Shown: positions 36,601-48,909, counted from the stretch's first letter. The stretch is DNA of 64,000 bases from Gavia stellata (GCF_030936135.1 NC_082594.1:109903020-109967019), one strand, 5' to 3'. Program-made: numbers and translations. Notes: generated by a model not told the origin, from the sequence alone.

Positions 36601-38769
36601 TTGTTTTGATTTATGCTGCTAGATATTTAGTACAACTGAAAAATCTTGCTGATTATGGACCAATTGTTGCCCTGCGATTTACTGGCTTATATTACTCTTT
36701 AAAAAAAGAAAATCAAAACCTTTCCTTATTAACTTAGCATTTAAGGAAACTGGCAGCCCAAGAGTCCTGAATACTAAGATGCTTCCTTTAACCATGCAAC
36801 CCACAAGCAGCACAAACTTTTCTTTAGTTTCTCCCCTCAAGCCTTCTCCACACCAAACAGGGCATGTCTAAGGGAGAAGTTAATACTCATGACTCATGAA
36901 ATACTTGCGTCTCTTCTCAGATGCTGTTGCTGCACTCATTTGTTTGTGTATGTATGTGCTACAGATAGTAGCCTATCTGAGAAAAAATAAACTTTAAATC
37001 TAACCAATTTTACATATTCAGATATCAAATGAAAATGACTTAATTATTACCACATGACCATGAACAGAGACTGAACACAACAGGCATGATTCCTACGACT
37101 CTATGAAACTTGCAAGATGATGCATCTTTCTGTCCACATCCCCAAGTCATTTACGGTGGGGACCTGTCAGAGAGCATCGCAGCTTCTGCCTTCCCCTCTC
37201 CTCTTCCAACAGACACCAGGGTTGCCGTTCAGACTGAGGCAGAAAGGTGCATGCCTGGATTTCATCCTGATGTGGAGTCCAGACATAACAAGATGCCATC
37301 TTCATGTCCCACAGTTTATACATAGCCTTATCAATCCATTAAGCAACTGAGTGTCATTTAAATAACTACATACAAGCCCAGCTTTGCTTCTAATATTTTC
37401 AGCAGTCCCACCTGCCTCAGTGGATCTACTTGTACAAACATCTTGGGGAATCTGACCTGTCAAGTGTTAGAACAAAACCTTGCAACCAGTTACTTCTGAG
37501 TTTGAAGTGTAACATGGACGTTGAATTGGATTTCCAATCTAAAGTAAAATTAATGATTAAAATGATTAAGCCATTAAATAAATACCTCTCAGTTCACAGC
37601 TGGTTGTGAATCAGTGACAGGCCAATTCATCAAAAAGAAATAGACATTCTCATTTTCTGGGCCTTCATATGCAGTGGTGGAAATTTTATGGTGGTGGAAA
37701 TTTTCTCACTTAGGTTTTCAGCAGTCTGAGAGAAAGGAGGATCTGACTTAGTGCAGCAATTCCACTGACATGATATGATACTCTTTTTGTGCCTGTTTTT
37801 GTTCAAAACAGCTTTTTTGTCTCTAAATTTTTGGGTAGGTTTTTTTTCAATATAGCAGAAAATATACAGTGGGGACTAAGATGGTATTTATCTCACCCTA
37901 CCTTAGGTATCTCTGGTGTAAATGGTTAAATCTGAACCAATCACTAAAGGCTCCCTTTATAATTTTCTTTAATGGGAAATTCATCTGGCCAAATGAAGAG
38001 TCATGTTTTTCACACTGCTAAGTGGAGCCAAAGTTGATTATCTCGGAGGTAGATTGCTGCATTTAATCAGACTAATCTCATCCATGGGTCTGTCTTCAAA
38101 TCTTCCCTGCTGACCATAGTAGTGCCACATGACAATGTCCACACTGCTGCTCCACTAGCTGTACTGGAAGGGACTTTTTGTTTAATGTTCTCCTGGTTCT
38201 TAGTAATTCATTAAATGGAGTTGTCATGGGGATACAGTCTCAGGGTGGCCTCGCTTTCTTTCTCTCATCCACTCATACACAGTGTGCACTGTACAATACT
38301 TTATGCAAATAAGTTCCAAGCAGAGTTGCTTGTCATTAGCACAGACAACTCTAGAGGTGAAAACAAACAGAATTTGTCAGTGAGAATTCTATCATTAAGG
38401 AATTTTGTTTGCACCCCTGCGGTGATTCATAGTGCACTTGACTGTTTTCTGCCTACTCTTCATATCTTTTTTTGTTCACAAAGTGTAAAAATGTAATTTT
38501 TGGTACCTTTTCTCCAATTACAGGTTTTATTGATATCATACCAGAAAGCTGGTTTCAGCTCCTGGCAAACTGGCAACACAAGAGAAGGATTTCCTGGATG
38601 TCATCTTCATTCAAACACTGATAAAGTGCAGCCAAAGCAGGGAAGACAAATTAAATATTTAAAGCATTGCTGGAGAAGGAAAGAACTAGACAAGAAACCA
38701 CAGCCTGATTGTAATGAAGAAGTAAAACTGGACAACTATCAGCACTTACCCTTTGTTTTACAGTGAAAA
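33622..38769. other. Noncoding stretch, nothing recognised
   Basis: AT-rich; all frames are 106 codons or shorter and unrecognised. A short direct duplication, GGTGGAAATTTT, occurs twice at about 37677-37705. No element termini were seen. Confidence 0.5.
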
Positions 38770-38787
38770 CATACATACATACATATA
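38770..38787. repeat. Short (ATAC)n microsatellite
   Basis: About four and a half ATAC units with no interruption. Confidence 0.85.
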
Positions 38788-40794
38788 ACCTGACTTTGCT
38801 GAGCACATCCTGCTTGAACCTGAGGGTAAGTTTATATGACACAGTATGTAGAGATACCTGAGTTACTGTGGGTGCCTCATGCATCTTAGCTGAGTGTTAT
38901 CCCATAAATATCAGGACAGTGTGCTGATTCACTTGTACTTCCCTGGTATCTGAACTATCCTGGATATCTCTATATTAACCAGCTGCATACCACTGCACAC
39001 ACTGTGACTGTCTCAGGTCCCATTATCTTTGTTGGAACTCAGATCTGCTTAATAATTCACTGGTTCAAGCACTGACCACCAGCCAACGTCAACTTAAACA
39101 AAGCCACCAGTAAAGCTCCCACTAGGCCCAGGCCCTGTCACATCTGCTGCCTGAAATGGCCAAATTTTTAAACTGTGAGCAGCACAAAATCTTTGGTTTA
39201 ATTTCAACTCCTGAAGGAAAGAAAATACCCTATCATCCATGAAAACTTCAACCACAGCTTTAAAAACATTATCCACACAGAAATACTTGTCTTATATAAA
39301 GTATTCCTCATGAAACAGTGGGAGATCTGTCTGAAATTAGCAAGAATTACAAAACCTCCCACTCTGAAGGTGAAAGGAGAAGCAAGGTTATAATTATATA
39401 AATGACTATGGGGGAAACAGTTGCTCTGTATAGAGTGTGGGATTCAAGCAGTGTCGAGCACTACTTGGAGACAGCTTTCCTGAAGCCAGGGATTTGTTCT
39501 TTTTCTTTTTTTTTTTTTTTTCTTTTTGTCTCTTAAAGCTCCAGTCACTTCCCTGGAAACATCCACTGGGGGGTACACCCCACCTGTACTCTCAGAGCAA
39601 AGGATTCAGATGCTCGCTAGTCTTAACCTGATTTGGTGGCATCACTCTCTTTCACCCTGTCTTTCAATCCTCACTCTCTTTCACCATCACTTCATTGGTG
39701 TGATTCTTAGCATGGACCTATAACACCTGTTAGAAGAACTGAACTACAGGACTTAATATATTTTTAGGCTCCACAACCGTATTTACCCAGGGTAAGCTAG
39801 GATTATAGTGCATTCTTCTGGGACATGTGGCATCAGAAACAAACAGAAATATGACCTTTGAAGGATTCTAAACTCCAGTTGTATCTTGTATCAGTTTGCC
39901 TTAATTGACTCAAGAAACATACAAACACATAAAAATACAGCACTTGCACACCTTATTGATTAGATTTCCTAACCTTTCTGAAGTAATCCCTGAATCTGAA
40001 TCAAAAGCAAGTTAAGGTCTCTTTCTTACACTCGGCTTCCCCTATAGATCAAGCAGTGTGTGTTCCCTTCTCTTTTGCTTCTACCGTCTCTGCTTTTACA
40101 ACTTGCTTCCATTTTCTCAGCAGTCCCCAAAAAGGCCATCTCTGTTACAAAAGCACTTCCCACTTTTGTCTTCTCTCGCCATTTGCACACATCTCTTTCC
40201 CTAATCATTTTGCAGTCAGATCAGCTGACAAAACTCATTTTGTGGCCAAAGCATTCCTAGAGCCACGTGAACTATGGGGACAGAGGGCCTGGGCTGGGAC
40301 AAAGCAACTCTTCCTCTTTCTGCATGGCTGGCTTCAGCTAAAATTGAACAGAAAACCATGCTGAGGCTGTATATCTGCTTCTCAGTATATGCCTGAACAT
40401 CTTTGCTATAGACTTGTCCACAGTGGTAATTACAGTTGCTATTGGGAAAAAAAAAAAGATCATGCTTTTTTTCTGGTTTTCCCTCTTAATTTTTTGTACA
40501 TTTGAAAATCCAACAGCATGATATCAGCAAACATCAAATTGGCATAGCTTGAAGGCTGCACATTTAAATGAACTGTTAGGTGCCTACAGTCTCAGACCTC
40601 GGTGAACATTTAAAAGGATAGAGCAGAAGTCAACATTTGCTAACCATCGTCATGTGTAATATATGATATCCTTATTGTAAGGAAAAAGAAGTACAGGTCT
40701 CTAATACTGCTGTGATAGCTGTTGACAAGTGCTGACATTTAAACAGCAACCAAAACAAGACCTGACCCTTCAGTGTCCCCACAAATATCATTAG
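38788..40794. other. Noncoding stretch
   Basis: No gene recognised. It contains a long pyrimidine tract (39497-39530) and a 14-bp direct duplication, CACTCTCTTTCACC, between about 39644 and 39685. Confidence 0.5.
39497..39530. repeat. Pyrimidine tract
   Basis: A run of about 30 T residues broken by single C or G residues. Length may be imprecise because such tracts sequence poorly. Confidence 0.9.
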
Positions 40795-40865
40795 GCACTA
40801 CTCAGATCCACTAAAATCAAATGGGATTGCTCCCTCATGACTGCAGATTTCAGGATCAAGCCCTT
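40795..40865. repeat. Worn foldback-type repeat
   Basis: GATCCACTAAAATCAAATGGGATTGC followed by GCAGATTTCAGGATCAAGCCC resembles the short palindromic repeats common in birds, turtles and crocodilians, whose centre reads like ATTGAAGTCAATGGGA and whose end reads like GGATCAGGCCC. The assignment is from memory, and the arms here are too diverged to pair convincingly. Confidence 0.4.
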
Positions 40866-43800
40866 AGTGGGAAAAGAATCTCTCTTGAAGTAAGATCCTG
40901 CTCCACTCATGCTAATGGGCATATTCAATTGTAGCATGACAGAGCTTGTAGTATAAACATGAAGTCTGTAATTTTAAGGCACTAAACTGTTATTAAGCCA
41001 AATATCTAAGGTATTTTAATTTAAAACTTCAAAGAATACCTAGTTGGGCACTAGGCATTCTTGCCATTAATTAAAATACAGTTGATGACCAAAGCACAGT
41101 CCATGAAACCATACAACTAGAAACCCAGCAATTGTGACCCAGCACTCCAGTACAGAGGAGTTAGAGGAAACCAAAAGAGTCACATCTTTCAATCTGACAT
41201 ACTCTTAAAGGTAAATCTGTGTCACACCCTGCCCCACCCCCTTCAAAAACTTGTCAAAAGTGCTTATCATCAGAGATGACTTGTCACCACCTCAGTGAAG
41301 TTTGGTGGCATCAATTTCTTTGGGTTTTAAGGGGTTTAAATAATGGAAAAATCCTTCATAGAAGTGCTCAAGACTGCAAGTAGAGGACCTTAACAGTTTT
41401 AAAGGAGCTATTAAGCTTTCTGATGTAAGTATACATTACCTGATCTTTTTTATAATATGGATTACATAAATTTGAATTAAGTGACTTTTAAGAACATTGA
41501 TTATTGATCTGATAAACTATAATGGCAAACCATCAGGAACTATTGTGTAAATAACCATTAAAAAATTTGTTATGTCATAAAAATTCTTATGAAAAGTACT
41601 TATTGTACTTCACATGCTGAGTAACCACTTTTCAACATTAAGTACCTCAGCCAAAGGTACATTTTTAAATTAAGCAGATTTTAATTTATATATGATTTAA
41701 AAAGAATGCTTTTAAACCACTCAGCATATACTTTTTTGTACTTGTGTAATATTAAAATGGCCAAGACAATGTTTTTTTTTAATCCCTGAGAATGAAGATA
41801 ATAGTAAAATAGGTGATCAAATGGCTGTAGCAGGCTCATCAATGGCTCTTTGTGACCATACAGCTTTTGTGACAACAGGTACTGACAAATGTGTATAGGT
41901 CCAAAGAAAAGCCTTTCAGCTCAAATCTCATTAACATCCTCTTTTGAGAATTTGTTTGTGTCAGTTGATTTCCAACAAAGATGGAGATACCAGCTATCTA
42001 TGTTTGAATCTAGAAAGGGCTTGTTGAACAGGCTTTATACTGTGCAGTAAAGGAGGTAGAGGAGTTCTTTCCTAACACATGTGATCTGCCATGTCCTACT
42101 AAGGACTAAAACCAAACTAACAACCCAGAAAGTGGAGTTGTTTGGGATGAAAGGCACCAACACAGAAGAGTCTGCATGTAATGGGGTTGTTAAAGGCAAG
42201 CTGAATGGGGAGCAAGCGAGAGTACATACAAATGATGCCAAAATAAGGCAGCTACATTCAAGCAAGCAGGCGTGCAATGAGGAAGAATGATGCCCACAGC
42301 TGGAATGCCGTGGATCAGGAGTGAAGCCCACAGAGGAGAAAACAGAGGTAAAAGGGCAATGCGGATACCACCCACACAAATTTCTCCTGCTGCTGCATTC
42401 ACTGGAACAGCAATACGCTGCAAGAGGGATATCAGTTCCCTGCAACATAGCCGTTTTGTTACAGTGACTCATCCAAACAGCCTAACTCATATGCCAGAAA
42501 GTATCGACAGTACCAGCAACGTAAAATCAAACATCAGAGAATGTGATAGGGAAATGATTTTAGAAAAAATACTGGCATGGAACAAAAACCAAACAAACAC
42601 ACATAGAAATGATCACAGGGGATATTTTCTCTAGATGTTTCGGATGCTGTTGCTCTAACTGGGGCCCCACAGCTACACGGTCTCATGCGCCTTCTTCAGC
42701 AGCACTGCTTGTGAGGGCAAGAGTCCAGACTGTGACCCAGGGCTACCTCATGTTGCAGCTGGGACCTCTGTCCTTTGACAGTGGGACGTTCCTACACTTG
42801 CATATTTGGGCAGAGTTGTAATGTACCTACTCCTCCCTGCAATGGCATGGCCTGTTGTCCTCTTACAATGAGGCTCTGCACCACAGTGTTGCAGGAACCA
42901 CACTGAGGGTGGCTCCAAGGCAGAGCTCAGAGGATATGGGAAAGATCCCTGGGAACTGGAACTGACCCCAGCCTTATCCATGTTTCTCTTTGGCTTTACT
43001 TAAAACTGACTTGACACAATCAACTAGCACAAACAAGAATGACAGGGAAGGATAATTGCACTGTAAATGCACTGCAAATCACTGTAGGGAGGAGTTTGAT
43101 CAGGATAAACTACAGTTTATGGAAACCTGTTTGTTGCAGGGGCCAGCATGTACAGAATTAAAAGCAAAGCCAAGCAGAAGTGGCAATGTCTTAACTGACT
43201 GCTTTTATTCCTGTTTTATCAACAGGTATTTAGCATTGCTTCTCTCTGTGATGCCGCCCATTACCAGACAGATCATCATCTACATTGAGCCCAAAGACAT
43301 ATATTTGCAAAAAGGTTATGCTTGAATGTATCTTAATGCTGCCTCTCTCACGTATCTCTCACCACACTTTATTTTTTAATCTCTGGCATACTGGGAACGT
43401 GTGCCAAACAGCATGTGTACCTTTCAGAGATAACCTGGAGTCAAGGTGTCTCACACAGAGTCACCAGCACAAGCAACATGAACTTCGGTCTCACATGGCC
43501 TGTTTCAATTTGCCCATGCTAAGGCCTCATGTTCCCACAGCAGATGCCAGTGCCCTGTGTTTGCTGGCTATACAGATACTCTGAGGGAGTACTTAGGTAT
43601 GCAGTTACATACATATTTGCTTTTGCTCAGCTGCTGGGATTTTTTTTGTCAAATAATGGAAATTCCACTTGTAATTTTGGTGGGAGTTTAAAGTTCTGGG
43701 TGTATCTCCCAGTGTGCAACAGCACGCTGTTTCAAACTCTTGGAGTAACAAAATGTTGAGAACGTTGCAGATTAAACAGAGGTGAACACGTCAGAAACAG

Positions 43801-44035
43801 ATCTGTAGATGTTTGGGAAAAAAGATAAATGTTCCATCTGTCTTGACTACATCTGTGCTTTTTCCTTATTCAATTTCCCGTAATGTTCTAGGAGACAAGT
43901 TCCCTAACAGCTTAGCAGAACCTGAAATTATTATTCTAATATTTTTGGAAAAATTTTAGAAAGTATGAAGGAACAGTAAAGTGAACCTACTTTTAAACAA
44001 TGAGCTAGATTCAAGAGTTACACATATCCACTCAG
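40866..44035. other. Noncoding stretch
   Basis: No recognisable gene. Opposite-strand frames of 115 and 145 codons at 42035-42634 overlap one another and resemble no protein. The part around 42610-42990 is slightly GC-richer but shows no exon signature I trust. Confidence 0.5.
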
Positions 44036-44092
44036 GAAGAAAACCCAGGACCCCTGGCCCTTCTGTCCAGCAGGTTTAAATGCCACACGCTC
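44036..44092 (+). repeat. 3' part of an old SINE-like repeat
   Basis: AAAACCCAGGACCCCTGGCCC followed by TTCTGTCCAGCAGG and a degraded ACCACTAGACC-like end matches, from memory, the end of a tRNA-core SINE family that reads GAACCCAGGACTCCTGGCTCCC. The 5' part is not readable. Confidence 0.5.
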
Positions 44093-44654
44093 ATGACAGA
44101 AGTCTTGAGAACATTCTAACAACCAATACTTATTTGCAGCAACTGAACACATGATTTCAAGTGAGAAATACGTTTTTTAAAAAGTGCTTGGATCACCGAA
44201 ATAAAAGCTCCTGTTTGTCAAACAAATTATTCAGTCATCTGTCATAACAGCATAACTTTTTTTGTGCATTTTAACAATTGGTCAAGAATATTGTTCAGTA
44301 TTGTTTATGAATGTCTGGTGGATAAAGGGTCCTGTACAGTAAAAAGCATGCTTGATGTCAGCAGGAGTTCATGAGCAACCTAGGGAAGGGTCATCCTGGT
44401 GTCAAAGGCTGCAAGAAATGTCACATGCTTTCTCTTAATTAATGCAGGCTAGGAGAGAATCCTCAGGGAGGACCCAAGATCAGAAGGAGGAAACAGACAT
44501 TGTTGTACCAATTATCACTGCTTATTTGAGCGTCTCCCTCTTTGTGATTAGCACAATTTAACCAAACATGTAATTTCTAGTCTGCATCAGTTTATCATAA
44601 GTGAATCCAGTTGGATGAGTGTTCATTCCGTATTTAAATATAGATAGACCCATC

Positions 44655-44748
44655 CTTGCCAGGTGCTGAGTTTGCTCAACTCCTACTGAAATCAGCAGGG
44701 GCTCAGCATTTTGCAAGAATCACTTAGCAGTGCCCAGAATTGGGTCCT
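44655..44748. repeat. Worn foldback (palindromic) repeat
   Basis: TGCCAGGTGCTGAG...CTCAACTCCTACTGAAATCAGCAGG...CTCAGCATTTTGC folds back on itself: TGCTGAG pairs with CTCAGCA and CCTACTG pairs (6 of 7) with CAGCAGG. The wording matches, from memory, a palindromic repeat of amniote genomes reading AGGTGCTGAGCA...CTCAACTCCCATTGA... mirrored by its complement. Probably a MITE-like relic. Confidence 0.6.
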
Positions 44749-46137
44749 TTATGTGTCTAATACATCAAACCAAAATCTGTGCTCCTCTGATGTCCGTTTG
44801 CACAGGAATCCGTATTTCTTTTCATTCATTTATTAACAAACAGACATCCACTTGGTGTTTCTCCTAAACAAATGTTAGTGGCTGTCACTACTAGATACTT
44901 AAGAGAATTGAATGTATTCCTATTCCCTTTTGCACCGTAGCAATATTATGCAGTGTACTTTAGCTTTCAGCTTTTCCTTGTGTACAGAATATTTATGGTC
45001 CATTTTGGAGTTGTCATCCAAGCACTTGGGGTCATTTTCTTATTAAACAGTACAATATTAAAGCAATGGGGCACAGCAGGTGGTGTGTTTCTGGCTATTT
45101 TGTCATGCCTCAGGCTGACTTGCTGTCTTCCACCTAAAATAGTATTATACTGAATATTAGTACAAGAAAAAAAAAATCCCAGTAAAACCAGATCATTTTA
45201 AAAATATAATGTTGCGTAGTAAGTTCCAAACTTACATGGGGGCATTTTTCGTGTGGGAGCTCTTCAGAGAGATAAAGTGATTGATTTTTATAAAAGTTGG
45301 CATGCATGACCAAGGGCAGATGGCGCATAAATTTGGGCCCCGGTCTTACATTCAGCTCGGTGTAGGTGGACCACCGAACTGCTGTGACTGAGAAAAAAGA
45401 ACACAACCGTGAACAGATGCAAGACCCCTGGGTACCAAGATCAGGCTGTAGGACTAGGACCCAAACTTGCATTACAATAATAATTTTAAAGCCAGCTTTT
45501 GGCAATACATTCAAGAATATAAGTTAGAATTTATCTGCTGGTATTTATACGCTGCTGATTGATCGTGTAAAATGTATGAAATGTCTCTGCTTAAGATACA
45601 CTTTGTGCTGTTACAGATGGTGTGATAGATGTTTGCTCATACACCCTGCTAAACATTAGGTCCCAGTCATCATCACAACTAAGAAGATATGAAATACCCT
45701 CCCTAGCTAAACTTATCGCAGTGATGACTAGAAGGACAACAGAAAGGTGAGGAAACAGAGAGCCAGGCACTGTAGCAACACAAAGGACACTGTTCAGTTT
45801 CCATTGAAAGACGATCCACATGGCTCCCCATGTCAGATGGCTATTAGTGGATGTCATGTCTTCTCTTTTACTAGATCCCCTGTCTTATATTTTACATTTG
45901 TTGTCTTCAGCTGATTTTCTATCACTGTACCAATCTAATGCATTAGTTCAAAGCACACTGTCATTTCATGTCTGATGACACTGAAAATATAGCAAGCTCC
46001 CAGAATATATACCATCAAACTAATGAATCATGTGAGCCAAATGTACACAATTTTTTTATCATTTTGTTGTACATTTACATACGTAAAGTATAGGCTGTCT
46101 TCCTGGGGTAACAAGCCTAGAAGACTCCAGTTTGTTT
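44749..46137. other. Noncoding stretch
   Basis: No gene recognised. The minus-strand frame at 45134-45514 (126 codons) has a hydrophobic C-terminus but no family resemblance and is treated as chance. Confidence 0.5.
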
Positions 46138-46162
46138 AGCATTTTCCAAATTGGAAAATGCT
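46138..46162. other. Perfect 25-bp palindrome (12+1+12)
   Basis: AGCATTTTCCAA, a single A, then TTGGAAAATGCT: the two 12-bp arms are exact reverse complements with one central base. The core CCAAATTGG is one base short of an SRF CArG box (CC, six A/T, GG). It may be a cruciform-forming site or a dyad protein-binding site. No transposon arm is recognised around it. Confidence 0.9.
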
Positions 46163-47720
46163 TGACATTCCTATCTTTTTCCCTATGGGCCTCCAGAAAG
46201 GTGTGCAAGGATGAAGAAAGGGCAAAGGGAGCCACAGAAAAGGGACAAATAGATGAACAAAACTCAAAGGAAAAATCGAGTGTCCCTAGAGAGAGCAAAT
46301 CCAGGAATGTCAAAGAATGAATTTAGCTATCTTGGGAAATGAGGAACAGACATCATATACTGCAGACTGGGGTTCTCACAATTTACAATCTTTTTCTAAA
46401 ATCTGCAGTAACCAAACTACTATTCCAAAATGTAACAGCAAATATGTTTCTTTGCTGTCTAATTACCTTGGGATTATCACAGTGCCTCTCTCACAGGTAG
46501 TGAATTCTCCATTTAAGAATGGGGGATAGCAGAAGCACACAAAATGAGACAGCAAGGTACTGCATCCATTTTTAAAGTGTTGCCTATACCTTGCTTTTTC
46601 TTCAATTTGTTGTGCCATGGGCAGACTTACAAAGCAGCCTCAATCTGTATTTCAGTTTCACAGGATCCTTCAGCACTTCCAGAACTGCTGAGAACCTGGA
46701 CCACGCTCACCAGCTGGGATGGTAGAAGATGACAATCCCCATCATTTAGCTCAGAAATGAATGGGTCTGACTGCTGGCCCTAGAGCAGCTGGACTAGATA
46801 ATTGTACAGAGCGAGGGAAACACCTGGTGAAGACTCCATATATTCCTAGTTACTTCTTTGTTTTACCTGGCTTATGAATATTTACATGAACAGATTTTGG
46901 CTCACACTGGAAGACTCTCTCTTGTATAAATATCTATGGTAACATAGCAACAAGGGATTTTGTGCACAAAACTGGTTTTCTAACTAATATCTCTTGATTT
47001 CTAAGATGATCAGCTCTGGTGGAAAAAGAAAATTAAGTGGTTAGTTTGTGTTTGAAATCTAAGCTCATTGTTTCTTGAACATTTTCAACAGTGGCTCTGC
47101 ACAATAATTATTATGGCTTCATTCTTTATTTACAGATGCCTTGAGGACATTTTACATTTGGCTTTATATTGAAACAATATCATTGCTAAGATGTTCTTCA
47201 GGTTGCCATTCTATAGCATGTCTTTTTCTAGAATTTGTATTTTAAAATTAACCATGAAATGCTTCCATGATATATTATATAGGTGAGATAAAGTGTAAAA
47301 ACAAGGGCTGTACCTGATACTTGAAAGTTGCTATTCCTGACAGCACTTCATCTTTTTCATACCCATGTTGGCTTTTATCCCGGCCCATCTATTCCTTAAT
47401 GTAAGTGTTATAAATTGTTGTAAAGTGCCATAAAATATAATAAACATGAATCAATATTTCTTGGTTAAAAAACTTAGAAATGCTGATGAAGCTCAGGTTT
47501 ATTATAGATGTCCTGAACCCACAATGTGCTTTTATTATTTTACCTTCATCATTTTTTCAGGTCTTGAGTTCATGTGTGCATACACATTCATTCTTCATAA
47601 ATGAAAGAGGCAGTGAAAATTAAAATTACTAATGCAGAGCTAATGAAGCATCTAACATTTTAACCAGTTGTTTTAGGCAGGCTATCCTGTATATACAGAG
47701 TTGTTATATTTCGTATGTAT
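46163..47720. other. Noncoding stretch, nothing recognised
   Basis: AT-rich with no frame over 70 codons and no repeat recognised. The part from about 47580 to 47670 is rich in TAAT/ATTA cores but otherwise plain. Confidence 0.5.
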
Positions 47721-47849
47721 GACCCAATTCAAGCAAATCCCTTATGGATCTAGTGAATATTAAGCATGTGCACGGCACCAGAAAGTTTGGGGATTACTCA
47801 GATGCTTAAAGTTAAGCATATGCTTAAATGCTTTGCTGAATCAGGGCTT
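47721..47849. repeat. Worn foldback repeat with AAGCATATGCTT palindrome
   Basis: It starts with GACCCAATTCAAGCAAATCCC and ends with TGCTTTGCTGAATCAGGGC, which are near-complementary outer arms. Inside are TTAAGCATGTGC and a perfect 16-bp palindrome, TTAAGCATATGCTTAA (47812-47827). The wording matches, from memory, a foldback repeat abundant in turtles and birds (ATTCAGCAAAGCACTTAAGC... and mirror). A non-autonomous DNA-transposon relic is the likely origin. Confidence 0.7.
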
Positions 47850-48139
47850 TAATGAAGAAGCATAGCACAGTACTGCTATTTGCCATAAAAATTCATCATT
47901 CATGGATCTGTGCTCATTAAAGAAGATGCTATGATTTGTGTTTAAAATACGAAAGAAATATGATGCCTGCATGGTGCATTAAATACCCAAGCATACACAT
48001 GCATTTAAATTCTTGCTATCTTTTTAAGGATATTGTTGTGAATTATGTTCTTGTATATGCAAGAGCATTCTTCATAGTGAAGTGACAGTTCGTTTCCACA
48101 TCCAGCTGATGCTCTTTACATATTATTAGTATTATTTAT
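47850..48139. other. AT-rich noncoding sequence
   Basis: Nothing recognised. Composition changes sharply at its right edge, where the GC-rich island begins. Confidence 0.5.
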
Positions 48140-48201
48140 TCTCAGTCTGAGGCTAATGATGGATTTCCTTGTCCTCGGTTGGTTTTGTGGTTTCTCCACA
48201 G

Positions 48202-48442
48202 GAACCGCCATGGGCCGCGGCGTTTCCAGGGGCATTGGAAGGCTCTCCCCAGGGCAGAGCAAACCCGGCCCCTTTCCCCGGCTGTGCGGGGAGGTGCTGC
48301 CGGGCCGACCCAGGCACCGCAGACACCCCACTCCTGCCAGCGGGCCAGCTCCAGGGGTGCCCACACTGCCCCCACTCCCACCGGCCCAGCTGGGGACAGG
48401 GCTGCCGCCCCGGCCTGCTTCAGGGAGCTCGGTGTGCACCAG
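48202..48442 (+). other. Candidate exon bounded by splice-like sites (unproven)
   Basis: A pyrimidine-leaning stretch ending TTTCTCCACAG (48191-48201) resembles a 3' splice site. CAG/GTTAGT at 48440-48448 resembles a good 5' splice site. Between them an ATG in strong Kozak context (GCCATGG, 48207-48213) opens a frame that runs through the donor. The predicted peptide is Gly/Pro/Arg-rich with no domain, so it may be a first or alternative exon or simple coincidence within the CpG island. Confidence 0.15.
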
Positions 48443-48821
48443 GTTAGTGAAAGCCACCGTGAACTGCCCCCACCGTGAAACCCGCCGGGCTCTGCCAGTG
48501 ATGCAGCCTTGGTGGAGGGAAACGTCCCCGCTCTGTCCTGTTGATCGTCACCAGGGATTTAAGACCCCTTTTAGAGCTGGTCTGGCAGCTGAAAGGAGAA
48601 GTACCGCAACAATGCCAGGGCACTGCCGTTGTCCAGGCCCTTCGCCCTGCGGTGCCCGGGGAGGCAGCCCTGCAGTGGTGGGTGCAACCTCAGCAATGGC
48701 CCCGGCAGCTGTGAGGGAGTAGCTGGGGAGAGGCCTCCCTGGGGGCTGCTGCCAGCCCTGGGGCCTTGCCCTCGGGCCCAGCCCTGCTGCAGCCCTTCCC
48801 CCAGGCCAGGGGACGGCCGGG

Positions 48822-48909
48822 CCAGCCTTGGACGTGGGCCCTGGCCCGGCCCAGCCTTGGACGTGGGCCCTGGCCCGGCCCAGCCTTGGTTGTGGGCCCT
48901 GGCCCGGCC
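48822..48909. repeat. 29-bp minisatellite, three copies
   Basis: The unit begins CAGCCTTGG (at 48823, 48852 and 48881) and contains GTGGGCCCTGGCCCGGCC. Spacing is exactly 29 bp. The first two copies are nearly identical (GGACGTGGG) and the third differs at GGTTGTGGG; a fourth copy breaks off after about 4 bp. The minus strand is rich in closely spaced GGG runs. Because 29 is not a multiple of three, each copy reads in a different frame, which argues against coding. Confidence 0.92.

Noticed and set aside
42035..42472. 145-codon minus-strand open frame rich in Cys, Ser and hydrophobic residues
   Set aside because: It overlaps a 115-codon frame on the other strand and resembles no known secreted or membrane protein; treated as chance.
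45134..45514. 126-codon minus-strand frame ending in a hydrophobic stretch
   Set aside because: The hydrophobic end comes from T/A-rich DNA read on the minus strand; no family resemblance.
48156..48722. 188-codon plus-strand frame through the CpG island
   Set aside because: Several overlapping frames on both strands are open here because stops are rare in GC-rich DNA; composition is Pro/Gly/Arg/Ala filler. Only the splice-bounded part is kept, as a weak candidate.
48822..48909. Regular repeat considered as a CRISPR-like array
   Set aside because: The units are contiguous with no spacers and the host is a vertebrate; it is a minisatellite.
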